Assembly: GCA_003151595.1 (NCBI GenBank)
Contig: PLXW01000022.1
Coordinates: 170,730 to 219,801 of the forward strand
Direction: 5' to 3'
Source of the DNA: Myxococcales bacterium
Lineage (GTDB): Bacteria > Myxococcota > Polyangia > Polyangiales > Polyangiaceae
Length of the DNA stretch: 49,072 bases
Shown here piece after piece: positions 25,993 through 35,733 of this stretch (position 1 is its first letter; every line of letters begins with the position of its first letter). Under the pieces are notes generated by a model, which had not been told where the DNA came from, ran no database searches, and saw only the letters and a list, made by a program, of their open reading frames with translations. Both the position numbers and the translations under genes were made by a program.

Positions 25993-27725
25993 GAGACGGC
26001 GTGCGCGTTTCGGCTTCGAAGGTGGCGTGGGCGCTGGCGTTGGCGTTCGCGCTGACGGCGTGCGCGCGTCACGGCGATCCGTCGCGCGCGATCGATGCCG
26101 GTCACGCCACTGCACCTCTCCCCCCTCCGCTGCGCGATCTCGAAGCGGAGCGGCTCGCAGAAGCGGCGGCGCATCACCGCGCGATGGTGGAGGCGGCCCA
26201 CGCGGCGATCGACGCCGGGCCGTGGGAAGGGGCGCGCCTCGGCGCGACGAACTTCGTGACCTCGGTGCTGAGCGCGCCGTTGTGGCCCGAGGACGCCGAC
26301 GGGGGAGAGGAGAGCATCCGCCTCGGGTACCTGCGTCACGGCGCGCGCGTGCCGGTGATCCCCGATCCGATCGTGAACGACAGCTGCCCCGACGGATGGC
26401 TCGAGCTCGTGATGGGGGGCTTCGTGTGCGGGAAGAACGCGACGCTCGATCCCAAGAACCCCCGCGTTCGCCTGGCGCCGCACGGACCCGATCTGTCGAA
26501 GTCGCTCCCCTACGACTACGGCGTGAACATTCGCAACGGGACGCCGCTCTACCGCCGCGTGCTGTCGATCGACGATCGCAAGAAGTACGAGCCGTGGCTC
26601 GAGGCTCCGAAGCCGTCGCCGGTCGACGCGGGCGCGGGCGACGACGACGACGACGCGCTCGACGCAGGAGCCGCGAGCGCGCCGCACGTGGAAGCGCCGC
26701 GCGCCGAGGTCCCCGATGCGGCCGCGGTGCCGTGGTACCTGCGCGACGGCGGAAGCAAAGAGGTCACGCTGGAAGACCTTCACGGGCACGGCGTGCTCGT
26801 GCGGCGGATGGTGCGCGGGTTCGTGCTCGCGCTGGATCGCGATTTCAAGGCGGCGCACGCGCACTGGTGGCGAACGACCGCGGGGTTCGCGGTGCCATTC
26901 GAGCGCGTGGTGTTGCATCACCCGCCGCCGGAGTTTCACGGCGCGTGGCTCGGCGCGCAGGTCGAGGTGGGCGACGCGGGAGCTCCGGAAGACGCCGGAG
27001 GAGATGCCGCGGACGCCAGCGACGCGAGCGCGCCGGCGGCGAGCGAATCGTCGGCGATCGGATTCGTGAAGACGTCGACCGCGCACGCGTTGGTGATCGA
27101 TCCCGAGAAGAAGAAGGTCGCGTGGGGCCCGGCGATCGAGAAGCGAAGCGTGGTGGAGCTGACCGGCGAGACGTACGTCGCGAACGGCGCCACCTACCGC
27201 AGGACGGCGCGCAGCGACGGCGCGTGGGTCTCCATGAACGACGTCCAGCTGGCGACGCCGGGCGCACCGCCGGGCGATCTCGAGCCGCACGAGAAATGGA
27301 TCGACATCGATCTCACGCACCAGATCCTCGTGGCCTTCGAAGGCACGCGCCCGGTGTTCGCCACGCTCGTCGCCTCGGGGAAGCGCGACCCGAACGACAA
27401 GACCAAGGACCACCCCACGCCCACCGGCTCCTTCCGCATCCAGGCCAAGCACGTGAGCGCCACGATGGACGGGAACATCGCCGCCGACGCGCCGTACTCG
27501 ATCGAAGACGTGCCGTGGGTCATGTACTTCGAAGGGAGCTACGCGCTGCACGGCGCCTTCTGGCACTCGAACTTTGGCCACACGATGAGCCACGGTTGCG
27601 TGAACCTCTCGCCGGCCGACGCGCGCGAGCTCTTCGGATGGACCGAGCCGCGCCTGCCCGAGGGGTGGCACGGCGTCTTCACGCGCGACCCGAAAGAGGG
27701 GACGCGCGTCGTGCTGCACGAGTAG
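25989..27725 (+). CDS. L,D-transpeptidase (YkuD) lipoprotein
   Basis: 578 residues. Lipoprotein signal with LTAC, then a long Ala/Asp-rich region with acidic spacers (DDDDD about residue 220), then the YkuD domain (about 430-560). The catalytic motif is complete: HGAFWHSNFGHTMSHGCVNLS, with the nucleophilic Cys in SHGCVN. It forms 3-3 peptidoglycan cross-links or attaches proteins to the wall in the periplasm. GTG 25989 overlaps the previous stop as GTGA and has GGGGGAAG 8 nt upstream; GTG 26001 would also serve. Third gene of the SLT/toroid/Ldt run. The unusually long N-terminal half may be a wall-binding spacer. Confidence 0.9.
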   Translation: MRDGVRVSASKVAWALALAFALTACARHGDPSRAIDAGHATAPLPPPLRDLEAERLAEAAAHHRAMVEAAHAAIDAGPWEGARLGATNFVTSVLSAPLWPEDADGGEESIRLGYLRHGARVPVIPDPIVNDSCPDGWLELVMGGFVCGKNATLDPKNPRVRLAPHGPDLSKSLPYDYGVNIRNGTPLYRRVLSIDDRKKYEPWLEAPKPSPVDAGAGDDDDDALDAGAASAPHVEAPRAEVPDAAAVPWYLRDGGSKEVTLEDLHGHGVLVRRMVRGFVLALDRDFKAAHAHWWRTTAGFAVPFERVVLHHPPPEFHGAWLGAQVEVGDAGAPEDAGGDAADASDASAPAASESSAIGFVKTSTAHALVIDPEKKKVAWGPAIEKRSVVELTGETYVANGATYRRTARSDGAWVSMNDVQLATPGAPPGDLEPHEKWIDIDLTHQILVAFEGTRPVFATLVASGKRDPNDKTKDHPTPTGSFRIQAKHVSATMDGNIAADAPYSIEDVPWVMYFEGSYALHGAFWHSNFGHTMSHGCVNLSPADARELFGWTEPRLPEGWHGVFTRDPKEGTRVVLHE

Positions 27726-27793
27726 CGCGTGTGGTCGGACGCCTGGCCTAACGGCGCACCACCGTGAGCTGAGCGATACCCACATCGACGCAC

Positions 27794-27840
27794 CTCTCGC
27801 AACGCGCGCGAGAGCGCGTTGGGGCGATCGCGCCCCGTTT
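27794..27840 (+). terminator. Paired hairpins after the L,D-transpeptidase gene
   Basis: CTCTCGC/GCGAGAG (27794-27800 with 27808-27814) forms a 7-bp stem. Seven bases later GGGGCG/CGCCCC (27821-27826 with 27831-27836) forms a second, followed by GTTT. Together they fit a weak intrinsic terminator 70-110 bp after the stop and before the IPT gene. Confidence 0.45.
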
Positions 27841-27913
27841 GAACGGAGAATTCGCGCGGAGCCGTGCGTTCGCGTCGTTGGCCGACCCCTTGCTCTAGCG
27901 GCCGACCGACACG

Positions 27914-30010
27914 ATGAGCCTACGCACCATCACTCGGGGACTCGCGATCGTCGCGCTCGCATTCGGCGCGGCGTGCGCCACCAAGTCGGCGACGTCGCTC
28001 ACCGACGGGCGCGCCGCCATCCCCGCGCCGCCCGACACGACACCGAAGTCGACGCCCCCCGGAGCGCACGACGCGGGAATTCACCTGCCGCCCGAAGGGG
28101 CTGCGCAGCCGTTGCCGCAGGTCACGTCGCTCACGCCGTCGCGCGCGCTCGTCGATGGGATCGCGCCGACCGTATCCATCCAGGGGACGAACTTCGTGCC
28201 GCGCACGGCCATCCAGGTAGACGGCGTCTACATCAAGTCGTCGTTCGTGTCCGACAAGGAGATGCGCGCGACGCTCGACGCCGCCGTGCTCGGCGAACCG
28301 GGCAAGCATCCGATCGTTGCCGTCACGCCGGCGCCGGGCGGCGGGACGAGCGCGCCGGCGACGTTCGTGGTCGAGAACCCGCTGGCGACGGTGACGACGC
28401 TCGCGCCGAACGCGGTGCTCGCCAGCGCGGGCGACACGACGCTGACGATCACCGGAAGCAACTTCGTGAAGACCTCGACGGCGTCGATCAACGGCTTCGC
28501 GCTGGCGACGACGTTCAAGAGCGCGACGCAGCTCACGGCGCTGATCCCGAGCGCGAAGCTCGTCGTCGCCGGAGCCGCGCCGATCGTCATCACCAATCCC
28601 GCGCCTGGTGGCGGCGCGTCGAAGTCGCTCTCGTTCACGGTCGCCAATCCGACGGTCACGGTCACGGCCGTCGCCCCCACGAGCGCGATCGTCGACGCTC
28701 CCGCCGCCGCGATCACCGTGACAGGCACCGGCTTCGTCGCCGCGTCCGCCGTCTCGTTCAACGGCGCGCCGATCCCCACGGCGTTCACCAGCGCCACGTC
28801 GCTCACGGCGACCATCCCGGCCGCGTCGCTCGCGACCGTCGGTAACTTCCCGGTGATCGTGACGAACCCCGCGCCCGGCGGCGGCGTGAGCTTGCCGTTC
28901 ACGTTCGTCGTGGGGAACCCCACGCCGGCCATCACGTCGATCACGCCGACGAGCGGCACGGTCGGCGACCCTCCGACCACGCTGAAGATCGACGGCACCG
29001 GCTTCGTCGCCGCATCGCAAGTGGCGTTCGACGGCACGGCCAGCGCGACGACGTTCGTGAGCGCCACCGAGGTCGACGCCACGCTCACGGCCGCGCAGCT
29101 CGCGACGGCGGGGGCGATCTCGATCACCGTCACCAACCCCGCGCCCGGCGGCGGCCCGTCGAACGCCACGACCTTCACGATCGACAACCCCACGCCCACG
29201 CTCACCAGCATCGCGCCCGCTTCGGTCACGGCGGGCGCGGGCGACACGCCGCTCGTCGCGTACGGCACCGGCTTCGTCGCCGGCTCCACGGTTCAAGCGG
29301 ACGGCGTGGCGCTGGCCACGACCTACGTGAGCGCGAGCGAGCTCCAGGCGACGGTCCCTGCGTCCTCGCTCACCACCGCGACCACGATCGCCATCACGGT
29401 CGCGAACCCCGACCCCGGCGCATCGACGTCAGGCACGCAGACGCTCACCGTCACCGATGCCGCCACCGGCGACGACGACGGCGGCGCTTCGTGCGACACG
29501 ACCGGCGTCGACGTCGTGCTCGACTCCACCGGATCGCCCACCAGTGCGGCGCTCTCGTACGCGCTCGGCCCCACGCCGCGCTACGCGTACAACCCCGACG
29601 ACTCCACCGCGTTCACCTGCCCCGTCGTGTACCTCAGCGTGAGCTCGACGACCTACGCCGCGATCGTCGTGCAGAACACGAGCGGCGTCGCCGCGTACCT
29701 GGAAGCGAACGCCGACTGCGCGGCGACCGACGACGCCTTCCTCGCCGCGTACGCGAACACCGCCGACGTCCCGACGGCGAGCGCCGATCGCCAGGCGTGC
29801 ACCGGCTACGTCGCCAACGGTGTCTCCGGTGGCGGCGGCCTCACGAGCGCGAACGCGAACGGCTCCGACTACTGCCCGGGTCTCACGTCGGCGAACGGCG
29901 GCGCGGTCACGCTTCAACCTTGCGAGAAGGTCGTGCTCATCGTGCAGCCATACGACCTGACCCAGTTCACGGCGCCGGCGACGATCGACGTTCAGCTCAC
30001 GCCGCCGTAA
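27914..30010 (+). CDS. IPT/TIG-repeat surface lipoprotein
   Basis: 698 residues, lipobox GAAC (Cys about 21), Pro-rich linker, then five IPT/TIG immunoglobulin-like domains of about 85 residues. Each starts like VTSLTP, VTTLAP, VTAVAP, ITSITP or LTSIAP and ends in NPAPGGG plus a short strand. The last about 170 residues form a separate domain with several cysteines. IPT domains occur in surface adhesins and carbohydrate-binding proteins. The strongly repeated NPAPGGG units make the gene prone to recombination between modules. It is probably monocistronic, with hairpins upstream and a 346-bp gap downstream. Confidence 0.85.
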   Translation: MSLRTITRGLAIVALAFGAACATKSATSLTDGRAAIPAPPDTTPKSTPPGAHDAGIHLPPEGAAQPLPQVTSLTPSRALVDGIAPTVSIQGTNFVPRTAIQVDGVYIKSSFVSDKEMRATLDAAVLGEPGKHPIVAVTPAPGGGTSAPATFVVENPLATVTTLAPNAVLASAGDTTLTITGSNFVKTSTASINGFALATTFKSATQLTALIPSAKLVVAGAAPIVITNPAPGGGASKSLSFTVANPTVTVTAVAPTSAIVDAPAAAITVTGTGFVAASAVSFNGAPIPTAFTSATSLTATIPAASLATVGNFPVIVTNPAPGGGVSLPFTFVVGNPTPAITSITPTSGTVGDPPTTLKIDGTGFVAASQVAFDGTASATTFVSATEVDATLTAAQLATAGAISITVTNPAPGGGPSNATTFTIDNPTPTLTSIAPASVTAGAGDTPLVAYGTGFVAGSTVQADGVALATTYVSASELQATVPASSLTTATTIAITVANPDPGASTSGTQTLTVTDAATGDDDGGASCDTTGVDVVLDSTGSPTSAALSYALGPTPRYAYNPDDSTAFTCPVVYLSVSSTTYAAIVVQNTSGVAAYLEANADCAATDDAFLAAYANTADVPTASADRQACTGYVANGVSGGGGLTSANANGSDYCPGLTSANGGAVTLQPCEKVVLIVQPYDLTQFTAPATIDVQLTPP

Positions 30011-30356
30011 CCCCGAGGCCACGACGTCACCAAGTCCACACGCGGCGTGCGCGCGCGCATGCCTCGAAAACGCCGGGCGGCGCGTGTCGTGGGTCATGTC
30101 GTCGCGGTGGAATCGTCCATCTCTTCACGCGGATCGGGCGCGGCGTTCAGCGTCACGGCGTCTCACTGCGCGGCGCGTCGTTGGGGCAGGTCGTCACTGC
30201 GTACGATTTTGTCCCCCCGGAGATCGCGCACTTTTCGCCATGTGCTAGCTGGTTCGGCGCTTGCTGAGCACTCTTGGCTCGCCGCTTCTTCGTTCTCGCG
30301 CTGCACCCTCCCTTCCATCGCCCCACCGTCACCCGCTTTCGTTCGAGGCAGAAATC
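30011..30356. other. Intergenic region without visible gene
   Basis: The 346-bp gap between the IPT lipoprotein and the RND adaptor gene has short open frames only, with no ribosome site or recognisable product. It contains an alternating purine-pyrimidine run (TGCGCGCGCGCATG, about 30048-30061). I saw no clear promoter, repeat or RNA structure. Confidence 0.5.
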
Positions 30357-31508
30357 ATGTCCGTTCGCCGCATCCTCACGCTCGCTGCATTCTGCGCGCT
30401 TCCGCTCCCCGTCATGACGGGGTGCCGTCAGGCCGCGGCAGCTTCGGAAGGGCCGCAGCCGCCGGCCGGTGAGGCGTGGTTCACGGCGGCGCAGGTGAAC
30501 GCGGCGCAGATCGAGGTCGCGCCGGCGGGCGAGCATCCGGTCGACGAAGTCGTGACGACGAGCGGGCGCGTGACCTTCGACGATCAGAAGGTGGCGCACA
30601 TCTATTCGCCGGTCACCGGGCGCGTGACGGCCATGACCGCTGCGCTCGGCCAGCGCGTGACGCACGGGCAGGCGCTGGCGTCGATCACGTCGCCGGACAT
30701 CGGGCAGTGGTCGTCGGAGCTCGGGAAGGCCAAGGCCGACTTCACGGCGGCGGAGCACGACTTCACGCGCAAGACCGAGCTGCTCGCGGTGAAGGCCGTC
30801 GCGCAGGCCGACTACGAGATTTCGGAAGACGCCTACCGCCAGGCGAAGGCGGAGATGCAGCGCGCGCAGCTGAAGACGCAGCTCCTTCGTGGCGGCACCA
30901 GCGACGCCATCAACCAGAGCTTCACGCTCACGACGCCGATCGACGGCGAGGTCATCTCGCGCTCGCTCACGCCGGGCGTCGAAGTGTCGGGGCAGTACGC
31001 GAACGGGCAGGCCGTCGAGCTGTTCACGATCGGCGAGCTCGACTCGGTGTGGGTCCTGGCTGACATCTACGAGTCGGACCTGTCGCGCGTGAAGGTCGGC
31101 GCGAAGGTCTCGGTCAGCCCGCTCGCCTACCCGAGCAAGACGTTCGAGGGGAAGGTCGACTGGGTCTCGGGCGTGCTCGATCCGGCGACGCGCACGGCGA
31201 AGGTCCGCTGCACGTTCGACAACAAGGAGCGCTTCCTGAAGCCGGAGATGTACACGAGCGTCCGCATCGTCGCGACGGAAGCGAAGCAGGCGTTCGCCGT
31301 CCCGCGGTCGGCGGTCGTGCGGCTCGGCGAGCAGACGATCGTGTTCGCGCAGGCCGGGCAAGCGCCGGACGGGCGCGTGCGCTTCGAGCGGTTGCCGGTC
31401 ACGGTCGATGAAGCCATCGAAGGGGCCTTCGTCCCGGTCGAGCGCGGAATCTCGGCGGGCGCGCAGATCGTGACGCGCGGCGCGCAGGCGATTTCGTCGG
31501 CGATGTAG
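30357..31508 (+). CDS. RND-type efflux periplasmic adaptor (CusB/CzcB-like), orphan
   Basis: 383 residues. A lipoprotein-like signal (MTGC) is followed by the membrane-fusion-protein layout: barrel-sandwich half (VAHIYSPVTGRVTAM and a proline-rich hinge), a long alpha-helical hairpin (about 120-190), the returning half-motif (TTPIDGEVISRSLTPG) and a beta-barrel. Such adaptors link an inner-membrane RND pump to an outer-membrane TolC-type channel, often for metal ions. No pump or TolC gene is within the window on either side, so it must work with partners encoded elsewhere. ATG 30357 is preceded by GAGG at suitable distance. Confidence 0.88.
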   Translation: MSVRRILTLAAFCALPLPVMTGCRQAAAASEGPQPPAGEAWFTAAQVNAAQIEVAPAGEHPVDEVVTTSGRVTFDDQKVAHIYSPVTGRVTAMTAALGQRVTHGQALASITSPDIGQWSSELGKAKADFTAAEHDFTRKTELLAVKAVAQADYEISEDAYRQAKAEMQRAQLKTQLLRGGTSDAINQSFTLTTPIDGEVISRSLTPGVEVSGQYANGQAVELFTIGELDSVWVLADIYESDLSRVKVGAKVSVSPLAYPSKTFEGKVDWVSGVLDPATRTAKVRCTFDNKERFLKPEMYTSVRIVATEAKQAFAVPRSAVVRLGEQTIVFAQAGQAPDGRVRFERLPVTVDEAIEGAFVPVERGISAGAQIVTRGAQAISSAM

Positions 31509-31567
31509 CCCGCGCACCCCGCGCAACGTCCCTGCCAGCGGCGCGCTTTGGACCTACAGTACGGTCC

Positions 31568-33496
31568 ATGAGGCTCCTGCGTGTCTCCGTGGCCAGCGTG
31601 AACACGACCGTCGGCGCGGTCCGTTCGAACGTCGATCGCGCGGTCCGCATCGCGCGCGCGGCCGCGGCCGACGGCGCGTCGATCGTGGCGCTCCCCGAGC
31701 AGACCGTGGGGGGCTATCCGCAGGAAGACCTCGTGCAGTGGCGTCGCTTCGTCGACGCGCAGCTCACGGAGCTCCAGCGCTTCGCGCGCGAGACGGCGGA
31801 CATCGACGCGGCGCTGGTGATCGGCGTGACGATCGCGCGCGGCCCGCACCTCTACAACTGCGCGGCCGTGGTGCACGCCGGACGCATCGTGGGGCTCGTG
31901 CCCAAAGAGAAGCTGCCGCTCTACAACATCTTCTACGAGTCGCGCACGCTCGCGCGTGGCGTCCCCGGCCTCCGCGACGACGTGAAGATCGACGAGGCGA
32001 TCGTTCCGTTCGGCGATCTGATCTTCGACTTCGACTTCGGTCGCGTCGCCGTCGAGGTGTGCGAAGACATCTGGTCGCCCGACGGCCCCATGCGCCGGCG
32101 TTGCTACGCGGGCGCCGAGATCGTCGTGAACATCTCGGCCTCGCCGTTTCGTCTGGGAATCGTCGATACGCGCCGCGAGATGATCGCCACGCGCACGGCC
32201 GACAACGAGTGCACGCTCGTCTACACGAACCTCGTCGGCGCGAACGACGGGCTCGTCTTCGACGGCGGCGGCTACGTCGCGCAGAACGGGCGCGTGTTGC
32301 TCGATGCGCCACGCTTCCAGCAAGGGTTCGCGAGCACGACGGTCGATCTCGATCGCACGCGCCGCCTTCGCGTCGAGAACTCGACGTGGCGCCAGGACCA
32401 GGAAGCGTTCGCGGCGACGACGCCGCACGTCACGCGCATCGCCGTCCGCGAAGCGACCCCCGCGCGCGACGCGCTCGTGTTCCCCGCGCCGCCGCACGGC
32501 AGCTTCTTTCTCCCGTCCCCCGCCGCGGTCCCGTCGGCGCGCGCGCGCTTCTGCGAAGACCTGCTCGACGTGCTGGCGCTCGGCATCGGCGACTACTTCG
32601 AGAAGACCGGCGCGTTCAAATCGATCGGCGTAGCGCTCTCCGGTGGCCGCGACAGCTTGCTGTGCCTCATCGTCGCGCGTCGTTACGTCGATCGCCGCTA
32701 CGCGGAGCTCGAGGAGGCCGCGCGCCGCGCAAAGGCCAAGGAGATGCTCCACTCCTTCTTCCTGCCGACCCGCTTCTCCTCGCCGGAGACCACCGCCGCC
32801 GCCGAGAGAGCAGCGCGCGACTTCGGCGCGACGTTCACCGTCCTCTCCATCGACGCCGCCTTCGAGAGCGAAGCGGCCGAAGTGGCGAAGATGCTCGAGC
32901 CCGGCGAGAAGCTCACGCCTCTCACGATGATGAACGTGCAGTCGCGCGTCCGCGCCGCGCGCATGTGGGGATGGGCCAACGCCACCGGCGGGCTGTTCCT
33001 CCAGACGAGCAACATGAGCGAGAAGGCGGTCGGCTACACGACGATCGGCGGCGACATGGAGGGGGCGCTCTCGGTCATCGCCAACGTGCCGAAGACCGTC
33101 GTGAACTACCTCCTCGATTACCTGCTGGAGACCCTCCCCGACGATCGCAAGGAAGCGATCCGCCTCACGCTGAAGAAGCCGGCGAGCGCCGAGCTGGCCG
33201 ACGGGATGGAAGACGAGAAAGAGCTCATGCCGTTCCCCGTGCTCGACGCCTGCTTCGCGCTCTACGCCGGCGAGAAGATGAGCGAGCACGAAGTGGAAGC
33301 GGCGCTTCGCGCGATGTTTCCGAAGGAAGACCCGAAGACGCTGGGCGCGTGGGCGCGCAAGTTCGGGAGGCTGTTCACGGCGTCGATCTACAAATGGGTT
33401 CAGATGCCGATCTCGATTCACGTCGGCAACCTCGACCTCGAACGCGAGCGCGCGCTGCAGCTTCCGGTCGTGCAGCGACGCGAATGGGAGAGCTGA
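31568..33496 (+). CDS. nadE: Glutamine-dependent NAD+ synthetase
   Basis: 642 residues, two domains. The N-terminal nitrilase/CN-hydrolase domain (about 1-270) has the Glu of LPEQT, Lys of PKEKLP and Cys of EVCEDIW and liberates ammonia from glutamine. The C-terminal NAD synthetase domain has the ATP-pyrophosphatase loop SGGRDS (about residue 360) and the later TSNMSEKAVGYTTIGGDMEG motif. It amidates deamido-NAD, the product of NadD at 3774-4322. Length matches the large glutaminase-fused class. It starts 59 bp after the RND adaptor and appears independent of it. Confidence 0.95.
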   Translation: MRLLRVSVASVNTTVGAVRSNVDRAVRIARAAAADGASIVALPEQTVGGYPQEDLVQWRRFVDAQLTELQRFARETADIDAALVIGVTIARGPHLYNCAAVVHAGRIVGLVPKEKLPLYNIFYESRTLARGVPGLRDDVKIDEAIVPFGDLIFDFDFGRVAVEVCEDIWSPDGPMRRRCYAGAEIVVNISASPFRLGIVDTRREMIATRTADNECTLVYTNLVGANDGLVFDGGGYVAQNGRVLLDAPRFQQGFASTTVDLDRTRRLRVENSTWRQDQEAFAATTPHVTRIAVREATPARDALVFPAPPHGSFFLPSPAAVPSARARFCEDLLDVLALGIGDYFEKTGAFKSIGVALSGGRDSLLCLIVARRYVDRRYAELEEAARRAKAKEMLHSFFLPTRFSSPETTAAAERAARDFGATFTVLSIDAAFESEAAEVAKMLEPGEKLTPLTMMNVQSRVRAARMWGWANATGGLFLQTSNMSEKAVGYTTIGGDMEGALSVIANVPKTVVNYLLDYLLETLPDDRKEAIRLTLKKPASAELADGMEDEKELMPFPVLDACFALYAGEKMSEHEVEAALRAMFPKEDPKTLGAWARKFGRLFTASIYKWVQMPISIHVGNLDLERERALQLPVVQRREWES

Positions 33497-33612
33497 CGCA
33501 GCGCGTGTGATCGCGAGCCGAGACCTACCTCGTCCTACTCGGGTCCCAGCGGGAGCGATCACGTGTGCGTTACACCTTGTTTCCAGCGTTGAGCTGCGAC
33601 TAGGGTGCGCGC

Positions 33613-34617
33613 GTGATTCTCGAACACGCCGACCAAGCGACCCGCGATCGAATCGCGGCGCGGCGGGCCCAGCGCGATACCGGCGCGGGGACCGTGCGTT
33701 CGGCGATGCCGCAGCGTCCGAAGGTTCGAAGCGCCGACACGCTGATCTTGGGGCTGTTCGTGAGCGCGGCGTCGGCAGCGACGGTGCTGGCCATCGCGCG
33801 GCGCGAGTGGTCGGGCACGGGGCCTTACCCGTCGGTGACGTCGACGACGACGACCGTCACGGCGGCGGCGGTCGATGCGAAGACGACGATCGAGGCGCCC
33901 GAGTCGCGCGTCGAGGCGTGGAAGCGCGTGCGCGTTCCGGCCGGGACGTTCGTGATGGGCGCGCCGGCGTCGGTCTCCGGCACCGACGAAGACGAGCACG
34001 CGCGCACGAAGGTGATGCTCGACTCGTTCGACATCGACGCGGTCGAGACGACGGTGCGCGCGTGGAGCGCGTGCGAAGCGCACGGCGGATGCCCGTCGAT
34101 CTTCGCGGCCTCGCAGCAGACGTCACCCGAGTGCAACGCTTCGCACGTCGACCGCCTCGAGCACCCCGTGAACTGCGTGACGTGGGACGAGGCTGCCGCC
34201 TTCTGCCGCTGGGACGACGCGCGCCTTCCGACGGAAGCCGAGTGGGAGTACGCGGCGGCCGGCGGGAGCGAAGGGCACGTGAGCGCCTTCCCGTGGGGTC
34301 CTTTGCCGAGCACCACGCTCGCCAACGGCGAGGGCGAGGACGACGGCTTCCTCTTCACGGCGCCTGTCGGCACCTTTCCGCGCGGCGCGAGCGGCTTCGG
34401 CGCGCTCGACATGGCGGGGAACGTCGAAGAGTGGACGGCCGACTCGTCGTCGCAGGTGCTGATGGAAGGCGTCTCGATCGCCGACTCGCGTCGCATCGTG
34501 CGAGGCGGCAGCTACGCGAACGTCGCTCGCAATCTCCGCACGTCGCGTCGCGAGAAGCTCGATCCCGCCTCGCGCGCGCCGACGCTCGGCTTCCGCTGCG
34601 TGCGCACGCCCGGCTGA
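33613..34617 (+). CDS. Membrane-anchored FGE/SUMF1-fold protein (not a typical formylglycine enzyme)
   Basis: 334 residues. A short cytoplasmic part is followed by one membrane helix (about 43-62), a Thr/Ala linker and an FGE-sulfatase domain: VPAGTFVMGAPASVSG, VTWDEAAAFCRW, RLPTEAEWEYAAAGG, NVEEWTAD, RIVRGGSYANVARNLRTS and LGFRCV. The paired active-site cysteines that define true formylglycine-generating enzymes are not seen in the C-terminal region (NLRTSRR rather than a CxxxxC pair), so it is more likely a binding, kinase-linked or other modified member of this fold. GTG 33613 is used because no ATG precedes the transmembrane helix closely. It converges on the HTTM gene. Confidence 0.8.
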   Translation: MILEHADQATRDRIAARRAQRDTGAGTVRSAMPQRPKVRSADTLILGLFVSAASAATVLAIARREWSGTGPYPSVTSTTTTVTAAAVDAKTTIEAPESRVEAWKRVRVPAGTFVMGAPASVSGTDEDEHARTKVMLDSFDIDAVETTVRAWSACEAHGGCPSIFAASQQTSPECNASHVDRLEHPVNCVTWDEAAAFCRWDDARLPTEAEWEYAAAGGSEGHVSAFPWGPLPSTTLANGEGEDDGFLFTAPVGTFPRGASGFGALDMAGNVEEWTADSSSQVLMEGVSIADSRRIVRGGSYANVARNLRTSRREKLDPASRAPTLGFRCVRTPG

Positions 34618-34626
34618 GCACGCGCT

Positions 34627-35733
34627 TCACGCGCGCGCGCTGGCCTCGCCGCCCTTGGTGAACGTTGCCAGGAGCGCCAGCGGCGCCCAGAGCGGGAACA
34701 ACACCGGGACGCATCGGGCGACCATCGCCACGGCGCGAATGCCGGTCGCGCGCGAGCCGTCGCGTCGCACGATCACGATCACGTGACCCTTCTTCAGCGC
34801 GTCCGGCTCCCACCTGCGCACGTCGAACCGCCCGAGCCAGTCGAGCGACGCCACCAGTCCCGCCAGCACGACCCCTTTGCCGCGCGAGGGATCGAAGAAC
34901 AGCTTCCGCGCGCCGACGTCGGGGGTCGCGAAGAGCCCGTACATCGCCAGCGTGAGCCAGGTGAACGTCTCCACCGGCGACGTGATCTCGATGACCAGGT
35001 GAAACCAGGTTCCCCACCACAGCGCGAAGATGCGCGTGCGCTTTGTCCACAGCGCGAACACGAGGAGCAGCTCGGTGGCGATGGCCATCTTCGAGAGCGC
35101 GCTGGTCGACGCGGGGCGCAAGAAGACGTCCACGATCGCCCTGGGGACTCCGCGATCGATCGCCATGTGCGCTCCGTGAACCAGCCGCTCGCCGATGACC
35201 ACGCCGCTGCGCCAGTCTTCGTCGAGCAGCTTCGCGCCGCCGGACGCGAGGTACACGATCGAGAGCTGAACCTGCGCCAGCCGTTGCGCCCACAAGTACC
35301 CGGTGCGCGACGCCAGCGTGCTGGGCGGCCCCGGGAGAATCCACGAGCGATGGCACGGCGCGAACGCGAGAAGGAACGCGTAGCAGTCGAGCGCGTAGCG
35401 GTTGTGGTGATAGCCGATGCGATCGCACAGCAGCGTGTACGTGCCGAGGAGCGCGCTCGTGAGGAGCGCGCTGCGCGGGAAGCTCCCGACGGTGACGAGC
35501 ACCGCCGCGATGAGGCGCACGGCGACGATGAGCGTGTAGATGCCGCGCGGCGCCACGAGCGACTCGGGAATGAGCGGCATGTGGAACGCGTCGCCGAAGT
35601 AGCCGAGCGTCTCCAGCTCGCGCGCGGCGCCGAGCGCGTGCCAGAAGAGGATCGCCCCCAGGCACGTGCGCACGAGCCCCAGGAGGTACGTGTCTCCCGT
35701 CTCATCGAGCCAGCGGCGGACGAACGCGATCAT
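34627..35733 (-). CDS. HTTM-domain integral membrane protein
   Basis: 368 residues with multiple hydrophobic helices. The N-terminus (RTCLGAILFWHALG, GYFGDAFHMPLIPES) and the middle (LCDRIGYHHNRYAL, QVQLSIVYLASGGAKL, WRSG) match the HTTM family, membrane proteins related to the vitamin-K-dependent gamma-carboxylase scaffold and found with small partner proteins. The role in bacteria is not settled. Its ATG directly abuts the partner's TGA without any gap, so the two are co-translated. The C-terminal soluble stretch (VIVIVRRDGSRATGI) is outside the core family. Confidence 0.8.
   Translation of the reverse strand: MIAFVRRWLDETGDTYLLGLVRTCLGAILFWHALGAARELETLGYFGDAFHMPLIPESLVAPRGIYTLIVAVRLIAAVLVTVGSFPRSALLTSALLGTYTLLCDRIGYHHNRYALDCYAFLLAFAPCHRSWILPGPPSTLASRTGYLWAQRLAQVQLSIVYLASGGAKLLDEDWRSGVVIGERLVHGAHMAIDRGVPRAIVDVFLRPASTSALSKMAIATELLLVFALWTKRTRIFALWWGTWFHLVIEITSPVETFTWLTLAMYGLFATPDVGARKLFFDPSRGKGVVLAGLVASLDWLGRFDVRRWEPDALKKGHVIVIVRRDGSRATGIRAVAMVARCVPVLFPLWAPLALLATFTKGGEASARA

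Noticed and set aside
33613..34617. True formylglycine-generating enzyme
   Set aside because: The characteristic C-terminal cysteine pair is not seen, and no sulfatase gene is in the window.
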